Counted from the first letter of the stretch, positions 45,004 to 54,367 are shown. The stretch: 64,000 bases of DNA from Kocuria salsicia (GCF_007681555.1 NZ_VELE01000001.1:124001-188000); one strand, 5' to 3'. The notes: a model not told the origin generated them from the sequence alone. Translations and numbers: made by a program.

Positions 45004-46055
45004 GCCTCCCCCTTTCCTCGACCGATCAGCAGCCACAGCAGCACGGGCGCGCCCGCGGCGGCCGTGACGACACCCACGGGCAGTGCCAGGGTGGGGATGG
45101 CCTCGGCCGCCACGTAGTCCGAGACCACCATGAGCAGTGCACCCACCAGTGCGGCGTGGTGGGCCCTGCCCTCACCACCGCCGAGCCCGCGCGCGACGGG
45201 CGCGGCCATGAAGGACACGAACGCCACCGGGCCGACCGTGGCTGCGGCAACGGCCACCAGGGCCACGGCCAGGCCCAGCGCGGCGAGACGCACCCGCGGC
45301 ACCCGAACGCCCAGCCCGGCCGCGAGCGCGTCGCCCGTTCCGAGGGCGTCCACGGCGGGGACCAGCAGTGCGCACAGGGGCAGCAGCACGAGCAGGGTGA
45401 GCACCATCCGGGCGATGTCCTGCCATGATGCGGCGGCAAGCGAGCCGGTGAGCCACTGCATGGCGTCCTGCGCTGCGTAGATGTCCGCGCGGGTGAGCAC
45501 GGCGTTGATCGCCGCACTCGTGAGCGCGCCCCCCGTCACGCCCGTGAGCACGAGCCTGCCGATGTTCGCGCGCGTCCCCCCGGCGGCCAGGACGACGGCG
45601 GCCATGAGGCCGAAACCGCCGGCGAGCGCGCTGAGCGTGACCGCGGCGCCGGAGAGCCCGCCCACGGTGATGGCGAGGACGGCGCCGAGGCCGGCTCCGG
45701 AGGAGACGCCCATGATGTCCGGGGAGGCCAGGGGGTTGCGCAGCACCCGCTGGAAGAGGTGGCCCGCGAGGCCGAAGGCGATTCCCGTGAGGATGCCCAG
45801 CGCGGTGCGGGGAAGGGTGATCTGCCAGACGATGTAGTCCGCGGGCCCGGTGTAGTCGTGGGCCAGCACGGCGAGCAGGTCCGGCACCGCCACCACGTAT
45901 TTGCCCAGGGCGATCCGCGCAAAGCTGGCGACCAGGAGGGCGGCGAGCAGTCCGGTGGTCACCCGGCGGGTGCGGCGTCGGGTGCGGGAACGGGAGGCGC
46001 GCACGGCGGTGACGGTCTCGGAGCGCTGCGGTGGGTGTGCGGTCAGGGTGCTCAC
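45000..46055 (-). CDS. Iron-siderophore ABC permease, second subunit (FecCD family)
   Basis: A 351-aa permease with about ten hydrophobic helices. Family marks include LPRTALGILTGIAFGLAGHLFQRVLRNPLASPDIMGVSSGA. It starts at GTG 46055, which overlaps the first permease stop by 4 bases (GTGA). A basic N-terminus of about 30 residues precedes the first helix. Confidence 0.95.
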   Translation of the reverse strand: MSTLTAHPPQRSETVTAVRASRSRTRRRTRRVTTGLLAALLVASFARIALGKYVVAVPDLLAVLAHDYTGPADYIVWQITLPRTALGILTGIAFGLAGHLFQRVLRNPLASPDIMGVSSGAGLGAVLAITVGGLSGAAVTLSALAGGFGLMAAVVLAAGGTRANIGRLVLTGVTGGALTSAAINAVLTRADIYAAQDAMQWLTGSLAAASWQDIARMVLTLLVLLPLCALLVPAVDALGTGDALAAGLGVRVPRVRLAALGLAVALVAVAAATVGPVAFVSFMAAPVARGLGGGEGRAHHAALVGALLMVVSDYVAAEAIPTLALPVGVVTAAAGAPVLLWLLIGRGKGEA

Positions 46056-47128
46056 CAGGTCACCGCCTTCCCGCGCAGCACGGCCACGAGGGCCGGGGCG
46101 CCGAGCACGACGAGGGCGATGCCCACCTGGATCTCGCGGTCCGGGACGAGCACGCGCGCCACGACGTCGGCGAGCAGCACGATGCTGGGCCCGGCGAGCA
46201 GGCACGCCGGAACCACGCGGCGGTAGGACACCCCGGTGAGGACGCGCACCGCGTGGGGCACCAGCAGCCCGCAGAACACGAGCGGTCCCACCAGTGCGGT
46301 GGACGTGCCGGCCAGCAGCACCACGGCCAGTCCGGCCAGCGTACGGGTGAGAGCCGGGTGCGTGCCCAGGCCGCGCCCGAGGGCGTCGCCCAGGGTCAGG
46401 GTGTCCAGCGAGCGCGCGACGGCCCACCCCAGCAGCAGGCCCACCAGGACCACCGGGGTGGCGAGCAGCAGGAACGAGCCGTCCGGGCGGGTGAGCTCCC
46501 CCACCTGCCAGCGGCGGAACGTGTCGAAGGTGGCCTGGTGGCTCAGCAGCACGGAGCTGGTGAGCGCGGTCAGTCCGGCGGAGACGGCGGCGCCCGTGAG
46601 TGCCAGGGTCACGGGGCGGGCCCCGCCCCGTGCGGCGGAGGACAGGGCGTAGACGGCGGCCATCGCGACCGCGGATCCGAGGGCCGCGAGCCAGAGCTGG
46701 TCCACCGTGGCGGTGAGTCCCAGGAAGGCACCGCCCGTGACCACAGCGAACGCCGCGCCTGCGGTGAGGCCCAGGATTCCCGGGTCGCCCAGGGGGTTGC
46801 GTGTGGCGCCCTGCAGCAGCGCGCCGGCCACGGACAGCGCGGCGCCCGTGAGCACACCGGCCGCCGTGCGCCACACGCGGGTCTGGACCACGGCGCCGTC
46901 GATGGCCGTGACTCCGGGAACGTTCTCCGGGTCCCCGAAGAGCACCTGCGGCACGGTGCGCCACGTGGCGTCCAGGGAGATGGGACGCGCGCCGCACGAG
47001 ACGGAGAGCACCACCGCCGCGGCCAGCACGGCGAGCAGGACCAGCCACAGGACCGGCCCGCGCGCCGTCCTGCGTGCGCGGGTGGAGCCCCGGGCCTCGG
47101 GGCGGACGGCGGTGGCGCTCACGCTCAC
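46052..47128 (-). CDS. Iron-siderophore ABC permease, first subunit (FecCD family)
   Basis: A 358-aa permease. It shows RVWRTAAGVLTGAALSVAGALLQGATRNPLGDPGILG, the FecCD motif. Start GTG at 47128 lies 5 bp after the binding-protein stop; a second in-frame GTG two codons later is possible. It pairs with the following permease as a heterodimer. Confidence 0.95.
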   Translation of the reverse strand: MSVSATAVRPEARGSTRARRTARGPVLWLVLLAVLAAAVVLSVSCGARPISLDATWRTVPQVLFGDPENVPGVTAIDGAVVQTRVWRTAAGVLTGAALSVAGALLQGATRNPLGDPGILGLTAGAAFAVVTGGAFLGLTATVDQLWLAALGSAVAMAAVYALSSAARGGARPVTLALTGAAVSAGLTALTSSVLLSHQATFDTFRRWQVGELTRPDGSFLLLATPVVLVGLLLGWAVARSLDTLTLGDALGRGLGTHPALTRTLAGLAVVLLAGTSTALVGPLVFCGLLVPHAVRVLTGVSYRRVVPACLLAGPSIVLLADVVARVLVPDREIQVGIALVVLGAPALVAVLRGKAVTW

Positions 47129-47133
47129 GGAGG

Positions 47134-48192
47134 TCAGGCCCCCAGGGCGTTCTTGATCGCCGGGACGTGTGCGTCCAGCGCGTGCGGCATGGACAGCGGC
47201 GAGGACGAGTAGCCCGAGAGCACATCCGGCTTGGAGGTCAGGAACAGCCCGTGGCCGTCCTTGATCGCCGGGATCGTCTTGAGCACGGAGTCGGTGCGGA
47301 ACTTCTCCGCCTGGGCGTCATCCTCTGCGGCCGCCACGAAGAGGTCGCTCTGCAGCTCGTCCGCCCGCTCCTTGGGCCACTCGCGCCAGAACTCGTCACC
47401 GTCGATGTTCTCGGTGACCACCGGGGCCAGGCTCAGGCCCAGCGAGGTGAGGAAGCGGGGCCGCCCGTCCGTGGGGCCGTAGAAGCCCAGGCTCTGGGTG
47501 ACGTCCCCGTAGATGAAGGTCTTGCCCTTGGCGTCCCCGAGGTCCTCCGAGCGCTTGCTGACGAGCTCCTCGGTCTGCGAGACGAGGTCGTCACCGGCCT
47601 GGGAGCGGCCCAGGGCCTTGGCGGTGAGCTTCTGCATGTCCTGCCACGAGTTCACCCACGGGCCCGTGGGGTAGGCCACCACGGGGGCGATCTCGGTGAG
47701 GCGCGTGTACTCGTCCTGGGTCACCCCGGAGTTCACGGCGATGATCAGGTCCGGGCTCAGCTGCGCGATCTCGGTGAAGTTCACGCCGTCCGACTCGTCG
47801 ATGGTCGTGGGGCTCTGCCCGCCCAGCTCGGTCACCTTGGCGTCGAACCAGTCCGTGGAGCCCTTGTCGTTGCCGCCCCACGAGACCTTGGTCATCCCCA
47901 CGGGGACCACGCCGAGGGCCGCCACGAAGTCCTGGGTGTTGCTCGCGCCCACGCACACGACGCGCTCGGGGGCCTTCTCCACGGTGGTGCTGCCGAGCTT
48001 GTGCTCGACCGTCACGGGGAACGCGTCGGTGGGCGTGGACGAGGCGGTCGCCCCCGGGGTCGCGGCGCCATCGCCTCCGCGGGATCCGGTGGAGCACGCG
48101 GCGAGGCCCACGATGGAGGCCAGGGCCAGGCCGGAGCCGAGGACGGCGCGGCGGCTGAGCTGGTGACGGGGCTGGGGCAGGTCGCGGGGCAT
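47134..48192 (-). CDS. Iron-siderophore substrate-binding lipoprotein
   Basis: A 352-aa FepB/FhuD-type binding protein. The lipoprotein signal ends LAAC with lipid Cys33, and RR at 14-15 before the hydrophobic stretch is Tat-like. The body has RVVCVGASNTQDFVAALGVVPVG and DLIIAVNSGV, typical of class III binding proteins. The ATG has AGGAG 5 nt upstream. It heads a five-gene operon behind an iron box. The siderophore is unknown; no siderophore synthesis genes are seen in the window. Confidence 0.95.
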   Translation of the reverse strand: MPRDLPQPRHQLSRRAVLGSGLALASIVGLAACSTGSRGGDGAATPGATASSTPTDAFPVTVEHKLGSTTVEKAPERVVCVGASNTQDFVAALGVVPVGMTKVSWGGNDKGSTDWFDAKVTELGGQSPTTIDESDGVNFTEIAQLSPDLIIAVNSGVTQDEYTRLTEIAPVVAYPTGPWVNSWQDMQKLTAKALGRSQAGDDLVSQTEELVSKRSEDLGDAKGKTFIYGDVTQSLGFYGPTDGRPRFLTSLGLSLAPVVTENIDGDEFWREWPKERADELQSDLFVAAAEDDAQAEKFRTDSVLKTIPAIKDGHGLFLTSKPDVLSGYSSSPLSMPHALDAHVPAIKNALGA

Positions 48193-48218
48193 GGGCTCTC
48201 CTGGAGCAAAGAATTTGA

Positions 48219-48259
48219 TAAGGCTCGCCTAACCTAATTCCTCGTCCCGGCGCTGGCAA
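48219..48259 (-). promoter_or_regulatory. Iron box and promoter of the siderophore operon
   Basis: Reading minus, TTAGGTTAGGCGAGCCTTA (48237-48219) matches the 19-bp DtxR/IdeR operator in most positions. A promoter can be placed with -35 TTGCCA (48259-48254), a 17-bp spacer and -10 TAGGTT (48236-48231); the -10 lies inside the operator, so a bound repressor would block RNA polymerase. Confidence 0.82.
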
Positions 48260-48311
48260 GCGGAGACCGCCCCGTGCTCCAGAGGTTCCCCGCCGCCACG
48301 CGGGGCCACGC

Positions 48312-49112
48312 TCAACTGGTGGTGCGGATCACCTTGTGCGGTGCCGCCTGGGCCACGGGCTTGAGGGTGAGGGTGTCGATGTCCACGTGGTGCGGCAGCT
48401 CCACCGCGAACGCGCAGACCTCAGCCACGTCCCGGCCCGTGAGCGGCTTCTCGACACCCTCGTAGACCTTGTCCGCACCCTCGGCGTCCCCGTCCAGGCG
48501 GCGCAGCGAGAACTCCGGGGTGTGCACCATCCCGGGCGCGATCTCGACCACGCGCACGTTGTGCTCCGCCTCCTCCAGCCGCAGCGCCTCGGTCATGGCG
48601 CGCTCCGCGTACTTCGCGGCGTTGTACCCGGAGCCGCCCTCGTAGGCGCGCATGGCGGCGAGCGAGGTCAGGTTCAGCACCGTGCCCTCCCCGTTGGCCC
48701 GCAGCGCGGGCAGGAACGCGCGGGTCACCCGCAGCGTGCCGAGCACGTTGACCTCGTACATCCACTGCCAGCGGTCCACGTCCGCGTCCGCCACGGAGTC
48801 CGTGCCGCGCGCCCCGCCCGAGATGTTGAGCAGGGCGTCCACCGTGCCGGCCTCGCCCAGCACACGGTCCCGCAGCGCGTCCACCTGCGCCTGGTCGGTG
48901 ATGTCCGTGGGCACCGGTACCGCGCCGGTGCGCTCGGCCAGCTCCGCGAGCCGGTCCTCGCGGCGGGCCACGGCGTAGACGGTCCACCCGCTCGCGCGCA
49001 GCCGTTCCACGGTGGCCTCTCCGATTCCCGTGGAGGCCCCGGAGACCACGGCCACCTTGCCGTCGCCGAGCCGGGCGGGGGCGGGATACGTCGATTCCGT
49101 GCTGTTCGTCAT
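48312..49112 (-). CDS. Short-chain dehydrogenase/reductase
   Basis: A 266-aa classical SDR. It has the cofactor motif SGASTGIGEATVERL, the NISGG segment, the catalytic Ser in LTSLAAM, and Tyr-Lys in GYNAAKYAERA (Y-x3-K). ARREDR after the second strand suggests NADP preference. The oxidised substrate is unknown. The ATG at 49112 has only a weak ribosome site. It is divergent from valS. Confidence 0.9.
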   Translation of the reverse strand: MTNSTESTYPAPARLGDGKVAVVSGASTGIGEATVERLRASGWTVYAVARREDRLAELAERTGAVPVPTDITDQAQVDALRDRVLGEAGTVDALLNISGGARGTDSVADADVDRWQWMYEVNVLGTLRVTRAFLPALRANGEGTVLNLTSLAAMRAYEGGSGYNAAKYAERAMTEALRLEEAEHNVRVVEIAPGMVHTPEFSLRRLDGDAEGADKVYEGVEKPLTGRDVAEVCAFAVELPHHVDIDTLTLKPVAQAAPHKVIRTTS

Positions 49113-49126
49113 GCCCCCGATTCTAC

Positions 49127-49199
49127 CGACGACGCCGCCCGCACCCGGCCCCGTAGGACCGCAACCGTGCGCCGCGCACCGGCGCGGGCGGCGTCGTCG
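49127..49199. repeat. 16-bp perfect inverted repeat between the SDR gene and valS
   Basis: The arm CGACGACGCCGCCCGC (49127-49142) is exactly complementary to GCGGGCGGCGTCGTCG (49184-49199), with 41 bp between. It fills much of the divergent intergenic region and contains two copies of the word GACGACGCCG discussed under findings. Role unknown. Confidence 0.6.
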
Positions 49200-49249
49200 C
49201 CCCCTCTGGACGGGCCCGGGCCCCGGGCTCCCGTGAGAGACTGGGAGGC

Positions 49250-51898
49250 ATGGCACAAGAGACGACGGGTACAGACACGCCCACGCACACCGAGAGCACA
49301 ACCCCCGCCGCAGTGGCGGTCCCGGAGAAGCCAGCCCTGGAGGGCCTGGAGGACAAGTACGCCACGCAGTGGCGCGAGAACGGGACGTACGCGTTCCGCG
49401 AGCACACCGACCGTGCGTCCGTGTACTCGATCGACACCCCCCCGCCCACGGCCTCGGGCTCCCTGCACGTGGGGCACATGTTCTCCTACACGCAGACGGA
49501 CGTCATTGCCCGCTACCAGCGCATGAGCGGCAAGAACGTGTTCTACCCCCTGGGCTGGGACGACAACGGCCTGCCCACCGAGCGCCGCGTGCAGAACTAC
49601 TACGGGGTGCGCTGCGAGCCCGGCCGACCCTACGTCGAGGGCTACCGGCCCCCGGAGAAGCCCGCCAAGAACCAGCGCGACTGGGACGTCGTGTCCCGGC
49701 AGAACTTCATCGAGCTGTGCGAAGAGCTCGCCGTTGAGGACGAGAAGGTCTTCGAGCACCTCTTCTCCACCCTCGGGCTGTCCGTGGACTGGAACCGCAC
49801 CTACCGCACGATCGACGCCCACTCCCGCAGGGTCTCCCAGCTCGCGTTCCTCAAGGATCTCGAGGCCGGCAACGCCTACATGGCCGAGGCCCCCACCATG
49901 TGGGACGTCACCTTCCGCACCGCGGTGGCCCAGGCCGAGCTCGAGGACCGCGAGCGCGAGGGCGCCTACCACCGGATCTCGTTCCACCAGCACGACGGCG
50001 GGAAGGTCTTCATCGAGACCACGCGCCCCGAGCTGCTGCCCGCGTGCGTGGCCCTGGTGGCCCACCCGGACGACGAACGCTACCAGCACCTCTTCGGCAC
50101 CACGGTGCGCTCGCCGCTGTTCGACGTGGAGGTCGAGGTCCGAGCCCACCCGCTCGCGAAGCCGGACAAGGGCTCGGGCATCGCCATGATCTGCACCTTC
50201 GGCGACCTCACGGACGTCACCTGGTGGCGTGAGCTGAACCTGCCCACGCGCGCCCTGATCGGCCGTGACGGCCGCTTCACCGCCGAGCAGCCCGAGTGGA
50301 TCGCGGACGGCGCCCCGGCCGAGCACTACGCGGAGGTGGCCGGCAAGACCGTGTTCTCCGCGCAGAAGGCCGTGGTGGAGATGCTCACCGCCTCCGGCGA
50401 CCTCGAGGGCGAGCCGAAGAAGATCATGCACCCGGTGAACTTCTACGAGAAGGGCGACAAGCCCCTCGAGGTGGTCACCTCCCGCCAGTGGTACATCCGC
50501 AACGGCGGGCGGGACCCCGAGCGGCGCGAGGACCTGATCCAGCGCGGCCGCGAGATGGCCTGGCACCCCTCGTTCATGCGCTCCCGCTATGAGAACTGGA
50601 TCGAGGGTCTGAACGGGGACTGGCTGATCTCCCGCCAGCGCTTCTTCGGCGTGCCCTTCCCCGTCTGGTACCCGCTGGACGCCTCCGGTGAGCCGGACTA
50701 CGAGCACCCCGTGCTGCCGTCCCACGAGCAGCTGCCGGTGGATCCCGCGACGGACACCGCTCCCGGCTACACCGAGGAGCAGCGCGACCAGCCGGGCGGG
50801 TTCATGGCGGACCCTGACGTGCTGGACACCTGGGCCACCTCCTCCCTGACCCCGCAGATCGCCACAGGATGGGGCGTGGACGAGGAGCTGCACGCCAAGA
50901 CGTTCCCCATGGACCTGCGCCCCCAGGGCCACGACATCATCCGCACCTGGCTGTTCTCCACCGTGGTGCGCGCGGAGACGCTGGCCGGGACCGTGCCGTG
51001 GACCAACACGGCGCTGTCCGGGTGGATCCTGGACCCGGACCGCAAGAAGATGTCCAAGTCCAAGGGCAACGTGGTGGTCCCCAACGACGTCCTCGAGAAG
51101 TACGGAGCGGACGCCGTTCGCTACTGGGCCGCCTCGGCCCGCCTGGGCGCGGACACCGCGTACGACGAGGGGCAGATGAAGATTGGGCGCCGCCTGGCCA
51201 TCAAGCTGCTCAACGCCTCCAAGTTCGTGCTCGCGCAGGGTGTCACCGAGGCCTCCGTGCTGGGCTCGGGGACGGACGCCTCGGTGGTCGGCAACGACCT
51301 GGACCGTGCCCTGCTCGCGCAGCTGGCCGACGTCGTGGAGCGTTCGACCACCGCGTTCCGCGAGTACGAGTACGCCCGCGCGCTGCAGCTGATTGAGTCC
51401 TTCTTCTGGACGTTCACGGACGACTACGTGGAGCTCGTGAAGGACCGGGCGTACGGCTCCCGCGGTGCCGAGGCCCAGGCCTCGGTGCACGCCGCGCTGG
51501 CCACCACCCTGGACACGCTGCTGCGGCTGTTCGCACCGTTCATCCCGTTCGCCACCGAAGAGGTCTGGTCCTGGTGGCGCGCGGGCTCCGTGCACCGCGC
51601 CTCGTGGCCCGTCACGGACGGCTACGCGGGGCTCGCGCGCGACGGCGATCCCGAGGTCCTCACGGTGGTGGGCGAGGCCCTGTCCGGGCTGCGCAAGTCC
51701 AAGTCCGAGGCCAAGGTCAAGCAGCGCACCGCCGTGGAGTCAGCCACCATCTCCGCCCCGGCGGACGTCCTGGCCCGCCTGCGCGGCGGCCTGGACGACC
51801 TCGAGGCGGCCGGCAACGCCGCGGACGTCACCCTCACGGAGGCGGACGGCGAGCTGGCCGTGAGCGACGTCGTGCTGGAGCAGACCGAGCAGGCCTGA
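49250..51898 (+). CDS. valS: Valyl-tRNA synthetase, archaeal-like type
   Basis: An 882-aa class I synthetase. The HIGH motif is SLHVGHMF in PPPTASGSLHVGHMF, followed by YTQTDVIARYQRM and GWDDNGLPTERRV; KMSKS is intact (DRKKMSKSKGN). These segments and the lack of the usual bacterial C-terminal coiled-coil arm match the archaeal/rickettsial ValRS group rather than the common bacterial enzyme (which has NVTGSLHMGH). ATG at 49250; the upstream ribosome site is GAGAGACTGGGAGG-like. A strong hairpin follows. Confidence 0.95.
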   Translation: MAQETTGTDTPTHTESTTPAAVAVPEKPALEGLEDKYATQWRENGTYAFREHTDRASVYSIDTPPPTASGSLHVGHMFSYTQTDVIARYQRMSGKNVFYPLGWDDNGLPTERRVQNYYGVRCEPGRPYVEGYRPPEKPAKNQRDWDVVSRQNFIELCEELAVEDEKVFEHLFSTLGLSVDWNRTYRTIDAHSRRVSQLAFLKDLEAGNAYMAEAPTMWDVTFRTAVAQAELEDREREGAYHRISFHQHDGGKVFIETTRPELLPACVALVAHPDDERYQHLFGTTVRSPLFDVEVEVRAHPLAKPDKGSGIAMICTFGDLTDVTWWRELNLPTRALIGRDGRFTAEQPEWIADGAPAEHYAEVAGKTVFSAQKAVVEMLTASGDLEGEPKKIMHPVNFYEKGDKPLEVVTSRQWYIRNGGRDPERREDLIQRGREMAWHPSFMRSRYENWIEGLNGDWLISRQRFFGVPFPVWYPLDASGEPDYEHPVLPSHEQLPVDPATDTAPGYTEEQRDQPGGFMADPDVLDTWATSSLTPQIATGWGVDEELHAKTFPMDLRPQGHDIIRTWLFSTVVRAETLAGTVPWTNTALSGWILDPDRKKMSKSKGNVVVPNDVLEKYGADAVRYWAASARLGADTAYDEGQMKIGRRLAIKLLNASKFVLAQGVTEASVLGSGTDASVVGNDLDRALLAQLADVVERSTTAFREYEYARALQLIESFFWTFTDDYVELVKDRAYGSRGAEAQASVHAALATTLDTLLRLFAPFIPFATEEVWSWWRAGSVHRASWPVTDGYAGLARDGDPEVLTVVGEALSGLRKSKSEAKVKQRTAVESATISAPADVLARLRGGLDDLEAAGNAADVTLTEADGELAVSDVVLEQTEQA

Positions 51899-51939
51899 TC
51901 CGCCGACGAGCGGAGTCCGTCTCGACGGACGACGCGTCG

Positions 51940-51981
51940 GAGAGCGCCCCGGTGACCTCGACAGGTCACCGGGGCGCTCTC
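51940..51981 (+). terminator. Terminator hairpin after valS
   Basis: A 19-bp perfect stem: GAGAGCGCCCCGGTGACCT (51940-51958) and its complement (51963-51981), loop CGAC. No U-run follows, but the stem is very strong. Confidence 0.75.
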
Positions 51982-52047
51982 AGCATGAACCACCGGCTCG
52001 TCCCCGCGCGGAGCGGGCCACCCTCCCACACCAGAAAGCTCGATCCC

Positions 52048-53085
52048 ATGAAGAAGTCCCTCTCCCTCGCCGCCCTGGCCCTCCTCGCGCTCACCGGTTG
52101 CTCTGCCGGTCAGAACGGGACCGGCTCCTCGCAGGAGGCCTCCGACCACGGCACGTTCGAGGGCGTGACGAACTGGGAGGGCTCCGGAGACGACGGCGTG
52201 GCGTTTAGGGCCACAGCAGACGTGGCAGCCCCGGCCGGGGTCGAGGAAGCACGCACGCTCATGAAGAAGTCGGAGACGCCCCTGCACTTCCTCGCCGTGA
52301 CAGTGGACAACATCCACGGCACACAACCGGTCAGTGCCAGCAGCGCCTCCTTCACCACTCCCGAGGGCGAGCTCGTCGAATACACGATGGTCGGCGACTA
52401 CCTCAACGACTACGAGGCCGCCGAGAGCGAGAGCGGTGACGCCGAGAACCGGGTCATCGACGTGCACAACGCGTTCTCCAGCGACGAGTACGAGGTGGTC
52501 GCGGGACAGAAGAAGACGGTGGTGCTCGCCTCGGAGAACGACTACCCGCACGACGTCACGCACGCCACCGTCAACGGAACGACGTCGCTCGCGCCGTCCG
52601 AGACCTCTGCCGAGACCGACAAGGCCACGGGAGCCCCCGAGCCCAGCGAGGCCGTGGGCAGCAACGACAAACTGGCCGACCTCAACGGGACCACGTTGAA
52701 GGGCAATGACATCAACTTCCGGATCTTCAGCCCCAACGCGCAGAAGGACCTCAACGCCGCAATGCCTACGCAGCTGAAGGGTGCCTGGGGCGCGCTGTGC
52801 TCCGACGCCGCCACCGAGGAGCAGCTGAAGGAGACGGGAGCCACCGCGAACGGGCACCACTGGCGACCGTTCCAGTACGCGGTGTCGGAGAGTGGCGTGG
52901 GAGCCCTCAGCGGCAACGCCGACTACAAGGAGTACGAAGCCGCCTCTCTGGCAGGGATGTCCCACGGCGGGGTCTGCGCCGTGATCCAGTCACCCGACGA
53001 GTCCGCCGCCACGGAAACCCACTTGGCGACCGTCGGCCACTACCTGGGCAACTCGACGCTGGAGAGCACTGTCGAGGTGAAGTGA
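52048..53085 (+). CDS. Unknown lipoprotein
   Basis: A 345-aa secreted lipoprotein. The signal MKKSLSLAALALLALTGC ends with lipid Cys18. The mature part is polar and Ser/Thr/Glu-rich; about residues 75-170 read like a beta-rich domain, with a low-complexity linker near 175-205 and a second part with GAWGALCSDAAT and GGVCAVIQS, whose two Cys may pair. I do not recognise the family. The ATG at 52048 was chosen for the signal peptide. It lies after a terminator, so it has its own promoter. Confidence 0.85.
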   Translation: MKKSLSLAALALLALTGCSAGQNGTGSSQEASDHGTFEGVTNWEGSGDDGVAFRATADVAAPAGVEEARTLMKKSETPLHFLAVTVDNIHGTQPVSASSASFTTPEGELVEYTMVGDYLNDYEAAESESGDAENRVIDVHNAFSSDEYEVVAGQKKTVVLASENDYPHDVTHATVNGTTSLAPSETSAETDKATGAPEPSEAVGSNDKLADLNGTTLKGNDINFRIFSPNAQKDLNAAMPTQLKGAWGALCSDAATEEQLKETGATANGHHWRPFQYAVSESGVGALSGNADYKEYEAASLAGMSHGGVCAVIQSPDESAATETHLATVGHYLGNSTLESTVEVK

Positions 53086-53166
53086 TTCCCGCACCACGGG
53101 ACGTGGAAGAACTGCCGGTGCTCAGCAGGGCCAAGCAGCGCCGCCGCAGTACGTGTTCCAGCCCCC

Positions 53167-54216
53167 GTGGGTGATGATGAACGGGTGACTCTGCCCTCAG
53201 CGCCTCCCCCGTCCGGCGACTGCCGGATCCTGCGACGGACCGGCCGCATCCTGCGCCGCGCGGTGCTGGCCGGCGTCGTCGGTCTCGTGCTGCTCACGGT
53301 TGCCAGCGTGGTGGGCAACGCCGTAACCACCCCGCCCGACACCCTCGAACCCGAGGCGGGCGCGTACGCGGACGTAAGCGGCGTGGCCGTCCACTACGAG
53401 CACTGGGCCGCGACCGGGAAGCACACCTCCGCCGACCCCGCGCCCGTGGTCCTGCTCCCCGGCTTCGCGGAGTCCACGGTCGCCTTCCGTGCCACCGCAC
53501 CCCTGATCGCCGCGCAGGGCCGGGACGTCTACGCGTTCGACCTCCCCGGATTCGGCTACACCCGCGGCGCGGACACCGAGGACGTGCGGTTGCAGGCGGA
53601 CCTCGTCGCGGGCTCGATCCGGGCGCTGGGAATTCCCCGGCCCGTCGTCGTTGGCCACTCCCTCGGCGCGGCCGTGGCCGGGGGAACCGCGCTGTGGCAT
53701 CCGGAGGACGTGGGCGGTGTGATCTTCGCGGACGGCGACGCCCAGGACCTGAACTTCGGTGACGGCACCTGGCGGGCCCGCATCGCCCGCCTGCCGTACA
53801 CCACGAGCGCGTACCGAATCTTTACCCGCTTCACGTGGCTCAACCGCGCGGCCTTGGCCGGCTCGTGCGGCTCCGCGTGCACGGCGTTCCACGGTGACGA
53901 CGGCGCCCGCCTCGCCCAGCAGTGGATGCGCCCGCTCATGCAGGGGGACGTGGAGCACTCCCTGCTGGGCAGCGCCGGGCGCAGCGGCATCCTGCACCTG
54001 CAGGAGGACCAGACGCGCGCGGTCACCGTTCCCCGCGCCATCATCTGGGGTGCGGAGGACACCCGATCCGGGGGCTCGCTCCAGGACACCCGGGACCGGC
54101 TCGGACACCCGGAGGAGCGGATTGTCGACGGTGCCGCGCACGACGTCATGAACGCCCAGCCCCGGGCCTTTGCCGACGCCGTCGGGGCCCTCGCGGGCGG
54201 CATGGACCGGCACTGA
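53167..54216 (+). CDS. Membrane-anchored alpha/beta hydrolase
   Basis: A 349-aa hydrolase with one N-terminal helix (about 30-52) and an outward-facing enzyme domain. It has VVLLPGFAEST (oxyanion), FDLPGFGYTRG, nucleophile elbow GHSLGA, acid in WGAEDTRSGG and His in GAAHDVMN. Specificity unknown. Start is uncertain: GTG 53167 and GTG 53185 are both in frame and neither has a strong Shine-Dalgarno. Confidence 0.82.
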   Translation: MGDDERVTLPSAPPPSGDCRILRRTGRILRRAVLAGVVGLVLLTVASVVGNAVTTPPDTLEPEAGAYADVSGVAVHYEHWAATGKHTSADPAPVVLLPGFAESTVAFRATAPLIAAQGRDVYAFDLPGFGYTRGADTEDVRLQADLVAGSIRALGIPRPVVVGHSLGAAVAGGTALWHPEDVGGVIFADGDAQDLNFGDGTWRARIARLPYTTSAYRIFTRFTWLNRAALAGSCGSACTAFHGDDGARLAQQWMRPLMQGDVEHSLLGSAGRSGILHLQEDQTRAVTVPRAIIWGAEDTRSGGSLQDTRDRLGHPEERIVDGAAHDVMNAQPRAFADAVGALAGGMDRH

Positions 54217-54329
54217 TCCCGCCTGGTTTCGACCGGAGGCGGTAACGGCACGCGTCTCCCCCCGGGCGCCCGAACGGCGGGACGGGTTCACCTGGAGCGG
54301 CTCGCGGGGCCGACCCGAGGACGACGCAC

Positions 54330-54367
54330 CCCCGCCCCGGTGACCTTCTCAGGCCACCGGGGCGGGG
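54330..54367. terminator. Two-way hairpin between hydrolase and DsbA-like gene
   Basis: CCCCGCCCCGGTG (54330-54342) pairs with CACCGGGGCGGGG (54355-54367), with further inner pairing. It lies between convergent genes. Confidence 0.65.

Noticed and set aside
49127-49199. Inverted repeat as a miniature transposable element
   Set aside because: No target-site duplication flanks the arms and no similar full-length copy was seen elsewhere in the window.
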